This document shows, in pieces, positions 1 to 10,788 of a stretch of DNA of 64,000 nucleotides (positions are counted from its first letter, which is position 1; the number at the start of each line of letters is the position of its first letter). A program made the translations under genes and the position numbers. This stretch comes from Proteromonas lacertae. Its lineage: Eukaryota > Sar > Bigyra > Opalinata > Proteromonadidae. The stretch spans positions 248,001 to 312,000 of the forward strand of contig NGBS01001162.1 in the NCBI GenBank assembly GCA_002245135.1. The letters are read 5' to 3'. The notes below the pieces were generated by a model. It was given only the letters and a program-made list of their open reading frames with translations, searched no databases and was not told the DNA's origin.

Positions 1-1125
1 CAAGATTCAACAATTTTCTTTATATTATTCTTCAATACGTCATTCTTTTCAAAGAATATTAAACTAATTTTCTTACCTTGAAATAGATCTGATTTAATTA
101 TAGACGAAGGATTAGTAGATGAATTAGAAGATGATTTAAATGATACAGGATTTGATTTTGATAAATTCACTAAAGCTTTTTTTGGAATCCAAAAATGAGA
201 TTCACTAGGAAAAATGAAATGCTTTTGTTCAATGCATTCCAAAAGCCAACTTAACTTCACACAAGTTATACTGCTTCTATCAATAATATCTTTCTGAGGA
301 GGATAATCAATCAAACTATCTTCCAATATCACATAATTGATAATTGGTGAAATATCAGGAAAATAAATAATACACATTTTCCTACACAACATTTCAACAT
401 TTTGATTAAATGAAGTTGATCCATATGAAGATACTATACAATGATCAAAACTCGATAAATCATTTTCATTTGAATTTATTGAGTTATTTATTGATTGAGA
501 TAGTTTTATTGTGTCATTCTCTTCTTGCTTCGTGAGTTTATATGAATGGGTTGGAAGAGGATATTGTTTTTCGAATGAATCATATATCCATTTCGATGAT
601 AAACATTCTATTGATGTATTTGGTTCTTCTTTGTTTCTTTTTGCCATTAATTCAGGAGTGGTAATGTAATGAGTTGTAAAACCTCTTGTATAAATGGTTG
701 AAAATTCACCTCCTTCATCTGCTACTATTCTATTTATTTTTGATGTTTCATCTTCAGATAGTCCTTCTGCACAAATTATACACCCCATAAACACCGGAAG
801 TTTAAATTTATCATATGTCAAAAGTGTTTCTGCTTTTAATGACTCTTCTATCCAATTTGGATGTACTATCGGGATTTTCAGTTTAACTGCTTCCTAAGAT
901 TTAATTATAATTTCAATTGTAATATACTATGAATTTTTCTGATCCTGCATTCAATGCTAAAAGATGAGTAACAGAATTAGTTATATCATTTACTAATCTG
1001 CCTCCATTAGAAGTAATGGTCTTATTTAATTCATTCTAAAACAAATATAACTATAGCTTTTATACTTTTTCACTTTCTGACAGAGATGTAGTGCATATTA
1101 CTAGTTTATCAAATATTTTTGACAT
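1..1125 (-). CDS. Multi-BRCT protein, TopBP1/Rad4/Dpb11-like (3' part outside window)
   Basis: Reading starts at the ATG at 1123-1125 (MSKIFDKLVICTT) and is open to the window edge once two short introns are removed (1036-1065, 30 nt; 894-927, 34 nt; both GTATA...TAG). About 340 residues are visible. BRCT-like units: residues 1-80 (VTHLLAL..., IPIVHPNWIEES), 85-170 (GCIICAEGLSED..., IECLSSKWIYDSF) and a third around 210-300 (VKLSWLLECIEQKHF). The W-x-x-x-C/S pattern closing each unit is the BRCT signature. In the TopBP1/Rad4/Dpb11 family such tandem BRCTs bind phosphopeptides and act in replication initiation and ATR checkpoint signalling in the nucleus; assignment to that family rather than another multi-BRCT repair protein is inference. 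The serine-rich stretch at about 100-190 may be a linker. Confidence 0.75.
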
Positions 1126-1373
1126 TTGATGATTTATTATTGGTTTATTCAAAACTAATATATGTTATACACAACGAAAAACAAAATACAATATAATACA
1201 CAATACGGAAATAAAATTGTATTTCAATTATCTTCATAATAATTATTAAAACAACCATAGTCCTTTTTCAATTAAAGTATTTATGGATATATAAACGAAT
1301 TAAATTAGAATAAAACATGATTTGAAATAATTTAAATAATATTAAAATACAAATTAATATTAAAACACATTTT

Positions 1374-2567
1374 CTAATCATCATCATCCTCTTCTTCTTC
1401 TTCAGCTCTTTTTCTCGCTGCTTCAGCTGCTAATTCTGCTTCTATTTCTTTCTCCTCAGCAATCACAGCTCTCATCAATTTCTCCTCTTCATCCATATCA
1501 GCAGTTTCTCTATTTTTCACCATTAATTCATATTCTAATAATTTTCTTCTTTCTTCTAATTCTTGCAATTTAGCTTGTTGCAACAGTCTTTGTTTCTTCA
1601 AAGCAGCTTGAATCAAATTCTCTACAGCCAATCGAGCAGTTTGAATCTTTGTTAATCTCTTCTGTATATTCTTATACAACCAAGGCATGAAATCTTCAGC
1701 AACAGCAACTTGCTTAATATCAACGAAATATCCTTCAGCTTGTAGTATATCCATCATATTCTTTCTAGCTTGAATTGCAAACTCTTTACCCATTTTAACA
1801 GCCATTATTTTATCCAATAATATCTTTTCTCTATCAACTCTTGCAGCTTCTCGTTTCATCAATCTCTGTCTTTCCTTATACTTTTCTATTTTCTTTCTTT
1901 CCATTTCTATTATTCTCTGTCTCTCATCTTCTCTTTGTTGATTTAATTCTGCTGTTCTTGCGATGATTGTAGCCATTTCTTCTTCTTCTTTAACTTCTGT
2001 TACTGATTGTTCCATTATTTTGCTTGTTAATACGAATAACAGTGGATCTACTTCATCATCAAATACAAATAAACTTCCCTCCTCCACTTGTGTTTCTACA
2101 TCTACTCCTGTTTTGAATGGAACATATTCCTCTGGCTCTGGTAAAGCAACAAATCCATCAGCTTGTTCACATTCATCTGACATTTCTGGTTTGTGCTCTT
2201 CTTCTTCTAAAAAAGGTGTAAGATCTACAGGTATGTAACCTTTGACTGGAGGACGTATATCGAATATTGAAGGTGCTTCTGGCTTTGGCTTTCGTCGAGT
2301 AGTACTTTTACCAAATGTAGATGTTTTTGACTTGTATAAACTATTTTGAGTCTATTAGATAATTATAATTTGAGTGAAATTGATACACTATTTTTTGAAA
2401 CGAATGCACTTCCCCTAACTACACGAGGATCAAACATTATATTGTTTGGAAGACTAAAATAAGAATATTCTTCATTATATATACTCATCTTCAGAAGGGT
2501 CTCTATAGAATTTATTTGGAGCAACAGACTGCGGCTTTGATGAAAATGTATATTGTCCTGAATACAT
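1374..2567 (-). CDS. RSPH3: Radial spoke head protein 3 (RSPH3)
   Basis: Structural and A-kinase-anchoring stalk protein of the flagellar radial spoke, linking the spoke to the axonemal doublet. From the ATG at 2565-2567 the N-terminus reads MYSGQYTFSSKPQSVA, then after a 31-nt intron NIMFDPRVVRGSAF, both hallmark RSPH3 segments; a second short intron follows. Downstream come VDVETQVEEGSLFVFDDEVDP, the conserved block before the helical stalk (EQSVTEVKEEEEM), a long charged coiled coil, and a Glu/Asp-rich C-terminal tail. The length (about 370 residues) fits the family core. The upstream exons have no long open frame of their own and were found by splicing. It is the best evidence in the window that the organism builds a motile flagellum. 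Confidence 0.9.
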
Positions 2568-2664
2568 ACACGCAATTTCTATCTATATGCTGTAATATTA
2601 TAAAAAAAATGAAATAAAAAACGGTGTAGTTCAAATCAAGAAATCAAGCCTAGATAACATAATT

Positions 2665-3610
2665 ATGGAAATCACCAAGTTGGAGCTAGATCAGGTGGCT
2701 AATGGTGAGATTTCAATATTAGAAAAGTTTGTTAAAGAAGGTGGAGATCTTAATACACCATTACCAGCAGTATAATTTGAAATATTTAAAAATTTAGGGC
2801 GATACATTATGGACTCCATTGTTATATTTCATAGCAGCAAAATCTATAGAAGCTGTTAAGGTTTGTATAAGTTTAGGAGGTAGTATGTTGTATAGAACAC
2901 CAAATGTATTTGTTTTGTTGATTAAAATTATTACTAATAGGAAGGATATACAGCTTTGCATGTTGCTGCAAGATTTGGTGGAATAGAGATAATTCAATTT
3001 CTTATAGACTCTGGTATGGATGTTGATATTACTGATAGTGTATTTATAAAGAATAATTATATATTCTATTAAATAGATAGGAAGAAATATATTACATTTT
3101 GCCTCAGCATTTGGTCAAACAGAAGTAGCTAAATTTTTAACAGAGAAATATCCACAATTAATACATAAAATAGATTCATTGGGTTATACACCATGTGACT
3201 ATGCAATTGAACATAAACACTTTGATATAGTGAATGAATTATCTTTGAAAATAAACACAATAAAGAATGGTATATAGAATTTTTATACTTTAATTTATAT
3301 GATAATAGAAAATCGAGCAAAAGAAATGAAAGGTTGGTTAGAGCCAATTGGTTGTATTCAATATTTAGGTGTTTTATTAGATAATGGATACGACATGCAG
3401 AGTTTATCTGATCTTGGAGGACCTACAGAAGATGATTTAGATAAAATGGGAATAAAAGCGAGAATGGATAGAAAGAAATTATCTTCACTATATCATTTTC
3501 CTAAACAATCCACAGAGTTGAAAGAAGAAAAAGAAAAAGAAGAAGAAGAAGATGATGATGATGAAAGTAATGATGATGAAGATAGTGATGAAGAGGATAG
3601 TTCAGATTGA
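2665..3610 (+). CDS. Ankyrin-repeat plus SAM-domain protein with acidic tail
   Basis: Starts at MEITKLELDQVANGE and is assembled from five exons separated by introns of about 28-44 nt. About three ankyrin repeats (residues 25-150: DTLWTPLLYFIAAKS, GYTALHVAARFGG, GRNILHFASAFGQ, GYTPCDYAIEHK) precede a SAM-type helical domain (residues about 170-235: GWLEPIGCIQYLGVLLDNGYD, LGGPTEDDLDKMGIKAR). The C-terminus is a Glu/Asp/Ser tail. Likely a protein-interaction scaffold; no enzyme motif is visible. The frame ends at TGA 3608-3610, yet a second acidic stretch lies just beyond it in other frames (see findings). A TCAAGCC element lies 15 bp before the ATG. Confidence 0.8.
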
Positions 3611-3855
3611 ATCCAGGAGATTGCTGGCTCCAGTGGAAGGAGAGTGATGAAGATGAAGAAGATGAAGATGAAGAAGATAGTGATTAGTTTATTTTAGTTT
3701 ACTATTTAATTATTTATTTCAATTTAACTCTTTTGTATATGACATTTAAAATTATATCACACAAAAACAACCAAAAAAAAATAACCACAATAAATATATA
3801 AATTACACATAAAAATTGGATGAAAAAAACTATATAAGTAACATACTTCAACCAT

Positions 3856-4913
3856 TTAATATTTAAATGGTTCAACATTATCAAAAGACCTTGATAATTC
3901 TTCATCATCAGGATCAACTTCCTTTAATTCTTCCATTGTTGGTATTTGATGCCTTTTATGATTATACTTAGGAGGTTCGGAAGAATTATCATTGTCTTCT
4001 ATATCAAATGCATCGGCATTTTCAAAATTACCATTTACATTGTTAGAATTCGATTTTATAGATGTATAATTAGGAGAATCTTCATTTATACTAACAGACG
4101 GTGAATCATCATGAACAGCTGGAGATAATCGTTGATAACTTGCATGTAGTACAATATTCTTCCTCGCCAATGCTTCAGAAGATGTTGATGCTGATGATGA
4201 ATTTATATCACGAACTGAATTATTTATTTTCATTTTTTCTTTCATTGCTGGAGGTTTTCTAGCAGATAATGATGTTATATTGTATTGTGGACTATATTAT
4301 ATAATATATATTACTATATACTCTCTATATGGACAATTCTTTCTAGTTTTACACCATAAATCTTTTAGATTATCTGGTATTACTACTTCTTTACCCCATT
4401 GTTTTTGCCAAGGATAGTCAGCATATGGTAGACCACATAATCTTACTAAAACTGCCATCCAGTGACGATAACTCTCTATATCTGGTGCATTAAATACAAA
4501 ATTTCTGGAAAAAGCAGATATTACAAAAACTGTATCTTTACTTTTGTTTATTTCTGATTCTACATAGTCCAGGCGTTGAGCTTCAGCAGTTTTACGGTTT
4601 CCTAAGAAAAATGTGGTAGGTAAAGGTTCCTATTATTAATAACATTAATCATATTAAGTATACTTTACCAGAATATAATTCATCTATTTCTTTTATAAAA
4701 ATCCAACCACTTGGATCATTTTCTTCAGTTGGTGTTGGAGGCCCATTCCAATAGCATAAAGCTAATTCACCCATTCCAATATTCTGAATAGTTACCCATC
4801 TAATTATTACAGAGAAAAACATACCTTCTATTCCATCTACCACCTATTTTAAATTTTGAACTTTTTAATTTGTTTAACCAACCTCTAATTATTGCGTCTT
4901 CGGAATAAGGCAT
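3856..4913 (-). CDS. PH-domain protein
   Basis: From the ATG at 4911-4913 the protein begins MPYSEDAIIRGWLNKLKSS. A pleckstrin-homology domain covers about residues 8-135: the opening G-W-L-x-K strand, RRWVTIQ, LCYWNGPPTPTE, and the closing helix ESYRHWMAVLVRLCG with its conserved Trp. Introns are 25 nt (4800-4824), one near 4632-4665 and one near 4290-4320. The C-terminal 150 residues are Ser/Asn/Asp-rich and probably disordered (SSASTSSEALARK..., EEPFKY-type end). PH domains bind phosphoinositides or partner proteins at membranes; nothing shows which lipid. The sense-strand upstream region carries TATCGTTTT, a variant of a recurrent promoter motif. Confidence 0.75.
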
Positions 4914-4983
4914 ATTCAAGTCCTTCAATTTTTATAAAAAAAGAAAAAACGATAAAAAGAAATATAACTGCTGATTTCACAAG

Positions 4984-4990
4984 TCAAGCC
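4984..4990 (+). promoter_or_regulatory. TCAAGCC upstream element
   Basis: TCAAGCC lies 41 bp before the pseudokinase-LRR ATG. The same heptamer or TCAAGCT occurs in sense orientation at similar distance before several other genes in the window. A promoter role is inferred from position and recurrence. Confidence 0.35.
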
Positions 4991-5030
4991 TATTAGATCT
5001 ATTTCTTCATCTTAAGATATACACCAATAA

Positions 5031-8000
5031 ATGGATGATCGTGAAAGAATCTATAAATGCTATGATGGAAAAGTAACATATCATGTGGTATAAAAGTTAA
5101 TATCTAAGAATTTTTAGAATAATGAGGTTGTACATAAATTCGAGCTTAAATATATAAATGAATTAAACGTAGAAAAATATAAAAAAGCAGTAGAATGCTC
5201 TTAAAAACGTTTCGAAGTTCATTCACACTCCAAGAATAGAATGTGACACTATTTTCTTAAGGATAATTGCAGATTATAGTAATAAGAGTATAATAGATGC
5301 TGAAATAAAGAATAATTATATAGTCATCTATTTTAAAAATCTATTGAAAATAGTAGACATATTTAAGGAAAATAATTTAGTGTGTGGAAATTTAAAACCT
5401 TCCAATTTACTTTTTGCAGATACAAATGAAGATAAATATCACTTCATTGTAATTGATCATAGTCAATACTTGCTTTATAATAGAACATCAGATTATTCAT
5501 ATTATATCAGTCCAGAGCAATTAAAGTGTGAAGAAATTGATTACAAAACTGATGTTTATTTATGTGGTTTAATATATTATTATTTAATTTTTAAATGTGA
5601 TTATTTTACATCATCCACTCCAAGTTCAATCATACAGCAAATGAGCAATTCAGATGGAATAATTGATAGATTACCAGTTTCAAATAGGAGAAAAGATGAA
5701 ATGAAATCAATGTTGAAATATAAGAAAGATAAAAGAAATATAGATTTATTTATAGAAATATATAATGAAAAACTGAAAATTAAATTTTTTAAAGAACCTG
5801 AAGAATATCATGAAAATATATTTAAAGCATGTTTATTAAATGAAATACTAAAAATGGAAATACTCAAAGAATTGTATAAGAGAGATTCAAATAATAGATT
5901 ATATCATGATTTAATAAATCTATTTAGATGTATTTACTCATCAAACCAAGCTCTATTAAGAGGTATAAAATATACATTATGGATATATATTTGTAGATTG
6001 TGATATAAAGAACAAATATCTTCAAAATGATCTTCAAAATAATCAACATATTAACAGTATTATATTTGATTCAATATTCAGTCAATCACTCCCGCATATA
6101 GATATGAATAACATTAATCTTCAATCGATAGAATTACATAATTTATATAATTCTGCACACAGATTTACAGAAAGAATAATAGAATTCATTAAATACACAC
6201 ATCCAAAAGAAATTAAATTCACTGGCCACACTTTTATAGGTAATGTAAGAGCGAATTATAAAGATGCTAGTATACACGTGTTTCGTGGAATAAATGATAC
6301 TATTAACGTTGAAACACTTGTAATGTATTCTAATCATCATGAATTTTTATCTAATGTATATTCCTTTTCATCATCACTAAAATCATTAAGTCTTTATTAT
6401 CCTGATGATGAAATACTAAAGAAAGAATATTCGGCTAACCTATACACTAATTCCTTATATAAAATGCTGCAAATTATATCAAATTTTAAAAAATTAGAAT
6501 CAATAGATATTGAAGCGTATTTTTTGAACAAAGAAAATATTATATCATTATTATCTGAACAACTAAAATTACTTCCTAAATTGTCATGTTTAAAATTGAA
6601 ATTTATAGATAGAAGCGTTAGTAATGATAGAAACAAGAATGTGAGTTTATTAGTTGATTCATTATTAACAATTACTACTTTGAAAGCTGTAACATTATTA
6701 GCAATACCTGAAGATAACAATGTGATTATCAGATTAGTTGATAATATTTCAAGATTAAGCCAATTAGAGAATTTAGAGTTTATCTGTATTTCTTATTGTA
6801 GTTATATTTTGAATAGTTCCAAATCCTAATAATGATGTTATAAATAGCTTATTCAACAATTCAACTTATTTAAATCAACTAAAGTCATTATTAATTCATT
6901 ATCCACAGATTATGCCTAATCCAAAAAGAGACTATTCAGATGAATGTAATAATTTAACAAATTTGAAACATTTGAAGTTGAAAGGTGGAAAAGATATTCC
7001 ATTCTTTTTAAAGAGTATGATGAATGTGAATTGGAAATATTTAGAAGAATTATCCTTATCTTCAGAGAGTATTATATACACTGTAATTGTTATTGTTATT
7101 ATATAATAGATATAGAGTTACTGAGTTTATTACCCAGTGTTTATTCTACAATAACACAATTAAAATCATTATCAATTGAAGTTAATAATGAAAATGATGA
7201 GATGATCAATCACAACATATGTGATGGTATATCTCAACTAAGTAACTTAGAAGAATTGGATTTATCCAAGCTGAATATTGATGAAGAATATTTGATAAAC
7301 AATTTCAAATATTTCAATAAAATGAAAATATTAAGATTAAAATGTGTTAATCCATCCAATTCTGAGTTATTTATTAAACATATGAAGAATTTAACCAATT
7401 TAGTTGAGTTATCATTAGAATATATTTCTGAAACTGTTTATATGAACAAATTATTTTTAAGATATTTACCAAATCTTCAATTCTTATTAATTGATAATTC
7501 TGATCAAATGAAATGTATATTTTTTTATTTTAAACATTTTTCTATTGCAATAGATTTGTTAGACGTTATTAATTATCCTACTTTCACATCATCTCTAGAT
7601 AATAAGAATAATGTCAATAACTCAGAATCTAAAGAATCTAGTAATGATAGAAATATTTGCCTAAATAATATAGAATTTCACAAAATTGTTGTTGAGTTTA
7701 TAGAATTTATTACAAATAATATTAGACCTTTATCAGTGATAGGTTTTATGAAAGAATTTATTAAGCCAATAAAATCAATTAAACAGTATATTTCAATTGT
7801 GGATATAAAACAGGTGAGTGATAGTTTAAATACAATTAATAATTTTTCAGATATTGATTGTTATTTGCCAGATGAACATAAATTATTTTTACACGAAATA
7901 TATAATCATTACCCAAAATATAATATAATCAATAAATCTGAAACAAATAAATCTACAATTGTGAAGTTTATTGATGAGAAAATATCTAATTTAAGAAAAC

Positions 8001-8421
8001 ATGATTATTATTTAAATATAAATCAAACTTATTGCGGAGATGATGGTTTGAAATATATTTGTGGATTTTCCAACAGATTTAGTAATTTATTATGTTTATC
8101 TCTTTACGACAATTTAATTACTTCAAATGGAATGAAGTATCTTATATCAATACTTTGTTATATGCCAAAATTAACATATCTCAATTTAGAAAGTATTAAT
8201 TTTTGTTTTACATATATATTATCATAGATAATGGAATAGATAATGATGGATGTTATAATTTAGCTTATCATTTATATTATATGAAGGAGTTGAAAATGAT
8301 AAATATGAAAAGAAATAAAATTAGTAGTGAAGGAGTTATAAGTATGTGTTATTACAAGAAGTTGTATGGAATGAATGTGTATTTGTTCGTAGATAATGAT
8401 TTAATGAAATATGTTGGTTAA
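5031..8421 (+). CDS. Pseudokinase fused to leucine-rich repeats
   Basis: Starts MDDRERIYKCYDGK. The first 230 residues follow a protein-kinase fold: an N-lobe Lys strand (VVHKFELKYI), a catalytic-loop counterpart reading CGNLKPSNLLF, a DFG position reading IDHSQ, an APE position reading ISPEQLK, and the F-helix TDVYLCGLIYY. The HRD Asp and the DFG motif are both replaced, so it should be catalytically dead. After residue 300 come many leucine-rich repeats (LKSLSLYY, LENLEFI, LEELDLSKLNI, LTYLNLES) to the stop at 8421. Introns near 5967-6000, 6780-6830, 7068-7107 and 8195-8226 were resolved by phase. A frame offset occurs near 5187-5215: either a 28-nt intron ending AAG or a +1 shift at TAA 5202-5204. 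Probably a signalling scaffold. Confidence 0.75.
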
Positions 8422-8485
8422 CGTAATAAGAATTGTATAATTATACACATTTTCATTTAAAAAATCATATTACATATACACTAAA

Positions 8486-9267
8486 TTAAAAATCAGCTGT
8501 TTTTCTCTTTATTTTTGGTTTTATTTGGTTATAATCACTTGAAGAATGTATTTTAAATCCAAATACTGTTGGAATGTATGTATTAACAGGTTCTTTACTT
8601 AAATGATGAGGATATGTCATAAAAAACAAATTTGCAAATGTAGTGCCAATATAAGCTCCATCAATATCTATATAAAAAATACACAATTAACTTAATTAAT
8701 AATAATAATACTTGTTGGTATATTAGGTGTGTAAATATCATTACAATTTGGACAATATATTTTCATATGTCTTTCTCCAGGATTATCCGATAGTCCAATT
8801 GGTACAACAGGCTGTCCATTACATAATGCTCTAGGACATCTTCCAAAACAACAATTGTCATATTTCTTCTTCTATTTTTATTATATTAATATATTCTATG
8901 ATTTATACCATTGCTTCTAATCCTTGAGATGTTACTATATATCTTGCATGTATTAAGCCATATAGTTTAACTATTGAATTTTCAAGTTTTTTAAAATCTA
9001 TATCTTCATTAATTTCATAATCTAATATTATATCATAACAGTAAGCAAAATGTTGACTCGGTAACATTTCTTCCAATCCATATAAATTAAACGAGTCAGC
9101 AATAAATGATTCATCCACCTATCATATTAACATATCAAAATACTGGGCAATAATATATATTTTCTGGTCTGCTGCAATATTCTATTATCCAAGGTTGTTC
9201 ATCTTCACTATTCAACTGTTAAATATTTAAATATATACTCTGTTGATGATGATGATGTACCATACAT
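8486..9267 (-). CDS. CSNK2B: Casein kinase 2 regulatory subunit beta
   Basis: Regulatory dimer of CK2. From the ATG at 9265-9267: MYGTSSSSTE, an intron, then WIIEYCSRPENIYYCP joined to VDESFIADSFNLYGLEEMLP, matching the CK2-beta block with the acidic VDE and FNL-GL motifs. The zinc-binding dimerisation module is complete: CCFGRCPRALC and the downstream CPNC pair. The C-terminus DGAYIGTTFANLFFMTYPHH...VFGFKIH is diagnostic. Introns are about 25-40 nt. Length (about 215 residues) is normal. It is divergent from SPCS2, with 61 bp between the start codons. Confidence 0.93.
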
Positions 9268-9288
9268 TTTATATTCAAGATATAATCT

Positions 9289-9295
9289 TCAAGCC
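9289..9295 (+). promoter_or_regulatory. TCAAGCC upstream element (SPCS2 side)
   Basis: TCAAGCC 34 bp before the SPCS2 ATG, followed by a second partial copy TCAAGCT at 9299-9305. It sits in the 61-bp spacer between divergent CK2 beta and SPCS2. Confidence 0.3.
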
Positions 9296-9328
9296 TTATC
9301 AAGCTTTTTAATACTCTTTTTTGCTAAA

Positions 9329-10044
9329 ATGGGTAAGAAAGAAAATGAAGGTATTTTATATTTCATTATTATAAAATTATAGATATCGTTATTGATACAG
9401 GAAACACACAATTAGCAGAAAAAACACTCTCTGACAACATTTGTGAAGTATTTCTCATTGTTTATTGAATTAGATTATGACAGAATTAGGATATACAGAA
9501 AGTACAAGAGATAAAGATATTAAACTATGTCTTTTAACACTTGCGTATTCTTTTATCCAAATATAACAACTATAGTTGCATTCTTGGATTATATTCTCAT
9601 TTCAATCCGTATAAATTCCCAGACAATAAGTGGATTTTGATTATATGTGTTGCAGGTTATGCATTATTAAATGTAATTCATGATTGGTTTGACTCATCAT
9701 TGGATCATATTGTAATGAGAGCTTATGGAGGAAATGTATTGCATTTGAAATAATTTCTAATAGATTACAACTATCTCAGAAAAAGATGCTTTCTTTGTCA
9801 AATTCTGGTTTCCACGTTATGATGATAAGTATTTTTATCTATAAATATAATAATATATAGAGTGTTTTTGTATATTGAAACTGGTCCTACATTACTGCAT
9901 ATGAAAGAAGGTGGTGAATTTTGTGTTGGAGACTTTTTTGATTCTGACGGTGTGATTCATAAGGAACCATTAAAAGCTGAAATTAAGAAAATACTCAATA
10001 AATTAGAAACTCAACTTAAGGCAAATAAAAGCAAAAAAGAATAA
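9329..10044 (+). CDS. SPCS2: Signal peptidase complex subunit 2
   Basis: Endoplasmic-reticulum membrane subunit of the signal peptidase complex. The spliced protein begins MGKKENEDIVID, has the cytosolic helix MTELGYTESTRDKDIKLC, then two membrane segments (LLTLACILGLY and WILIICVAGYALLNVIHDWF) separated by the family's short FP-dipeptide loop (YKFPDNKW), followed by the cytosolic domain (EKDAFFVKFWFPRYDDKVFLYIET) and a Lys-rich tail. Five introns of 25-40 nt interrupt it, and the long uninterrupted frames seen in the raw DNA are intron-retained artefacts. Length (about 180 residues) fits small protist SPC25. Confidence 0.85.
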
Positions 10045-10163
10045 CCATTTTCTCTCTCTCTTTTAATGTTTTATTTTTGAATTTGAAATATTAAATACAC
10101 AAAATATTTGAAATAATAGGGATAGTTTATATAAATCTATTGTAAAAAATATATAAAATGGAA

Positions 10164-10598
10164 TTAATGTTGAGTCAACTCAGATTCATCAAAAATACCA
10201 GGCATCATAGTGTTTAATTTTTCTAGAACAATATAAAAAGAACATCAATATACCAGCAACAGCAGTGACAATACCAGATCTGTGAGAATTAATGCCTCTC
10301 TCTTGGAGCCAATACCACATAGCGTCACAATGATCTTGGGTATTCATGTCTTTACCTTTAAACATCAAGAATTTTCCGAACAGTTGATAAGTTGTTGTAA
10401 CCTAACAGATATTAAGATAAAAAATACACCACCTTTATTGAGATTCTCAACTGCTTTTGGGCCAATTCCTGGTACCTATAAATTTTACGAAGTAAACAAT
10501 ACTGATGTAAGTTCTTCATTAATTTCAGATGTAATGAATGTAGCTAAGGCATCAGCGCTAACTTGAGATCTTTGAATATCAAAACCTTCTTTAGACAT
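10164..10598 (-). CDS. BAF-like (barrier-to-autointegration factor fold) protein
   Basis: Begins MSKEGFDIQRSQVSADALA. The core after the first intron is VPGIGPKAVENLNKGGV, a helix-hairpin-helix, followed by TTTYQLFGKFLMFKGKDMNT and WYWLQERGINSHRSGIVTAV. This order matches BAF: an L-x-G-I-G hairpin, Y-x-V/L-G-x-F-L, a charged loop, then W-L and a closing helix. Animal BAF is an 89-residue dimer that bridges DNA and binds LEM-domain proteins at the nuclear envelope; this protein has about 115 residues with extra N- and C-terminal ends. Three introns (26-31 nt). Another small HhH protein is possible, but length and motif order favour BAF. Confidence 0.6.
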
Positions 10599-10788
10599 TA
10601 GTATAAGATTTTAAAAAATAAGCCTCAAAAATTTGAATTTATGTAAATATTGTCCAATCATATTACAGCTCGAGTAAAAAAGTTTGAGAGATTTAGATTA
10701 AACTAAAATGATGGATAGAGATGATATTTTCAAACACAATTATTATAATATATCTATTTTTAATATTATTTTATCGTTTATTAACATT

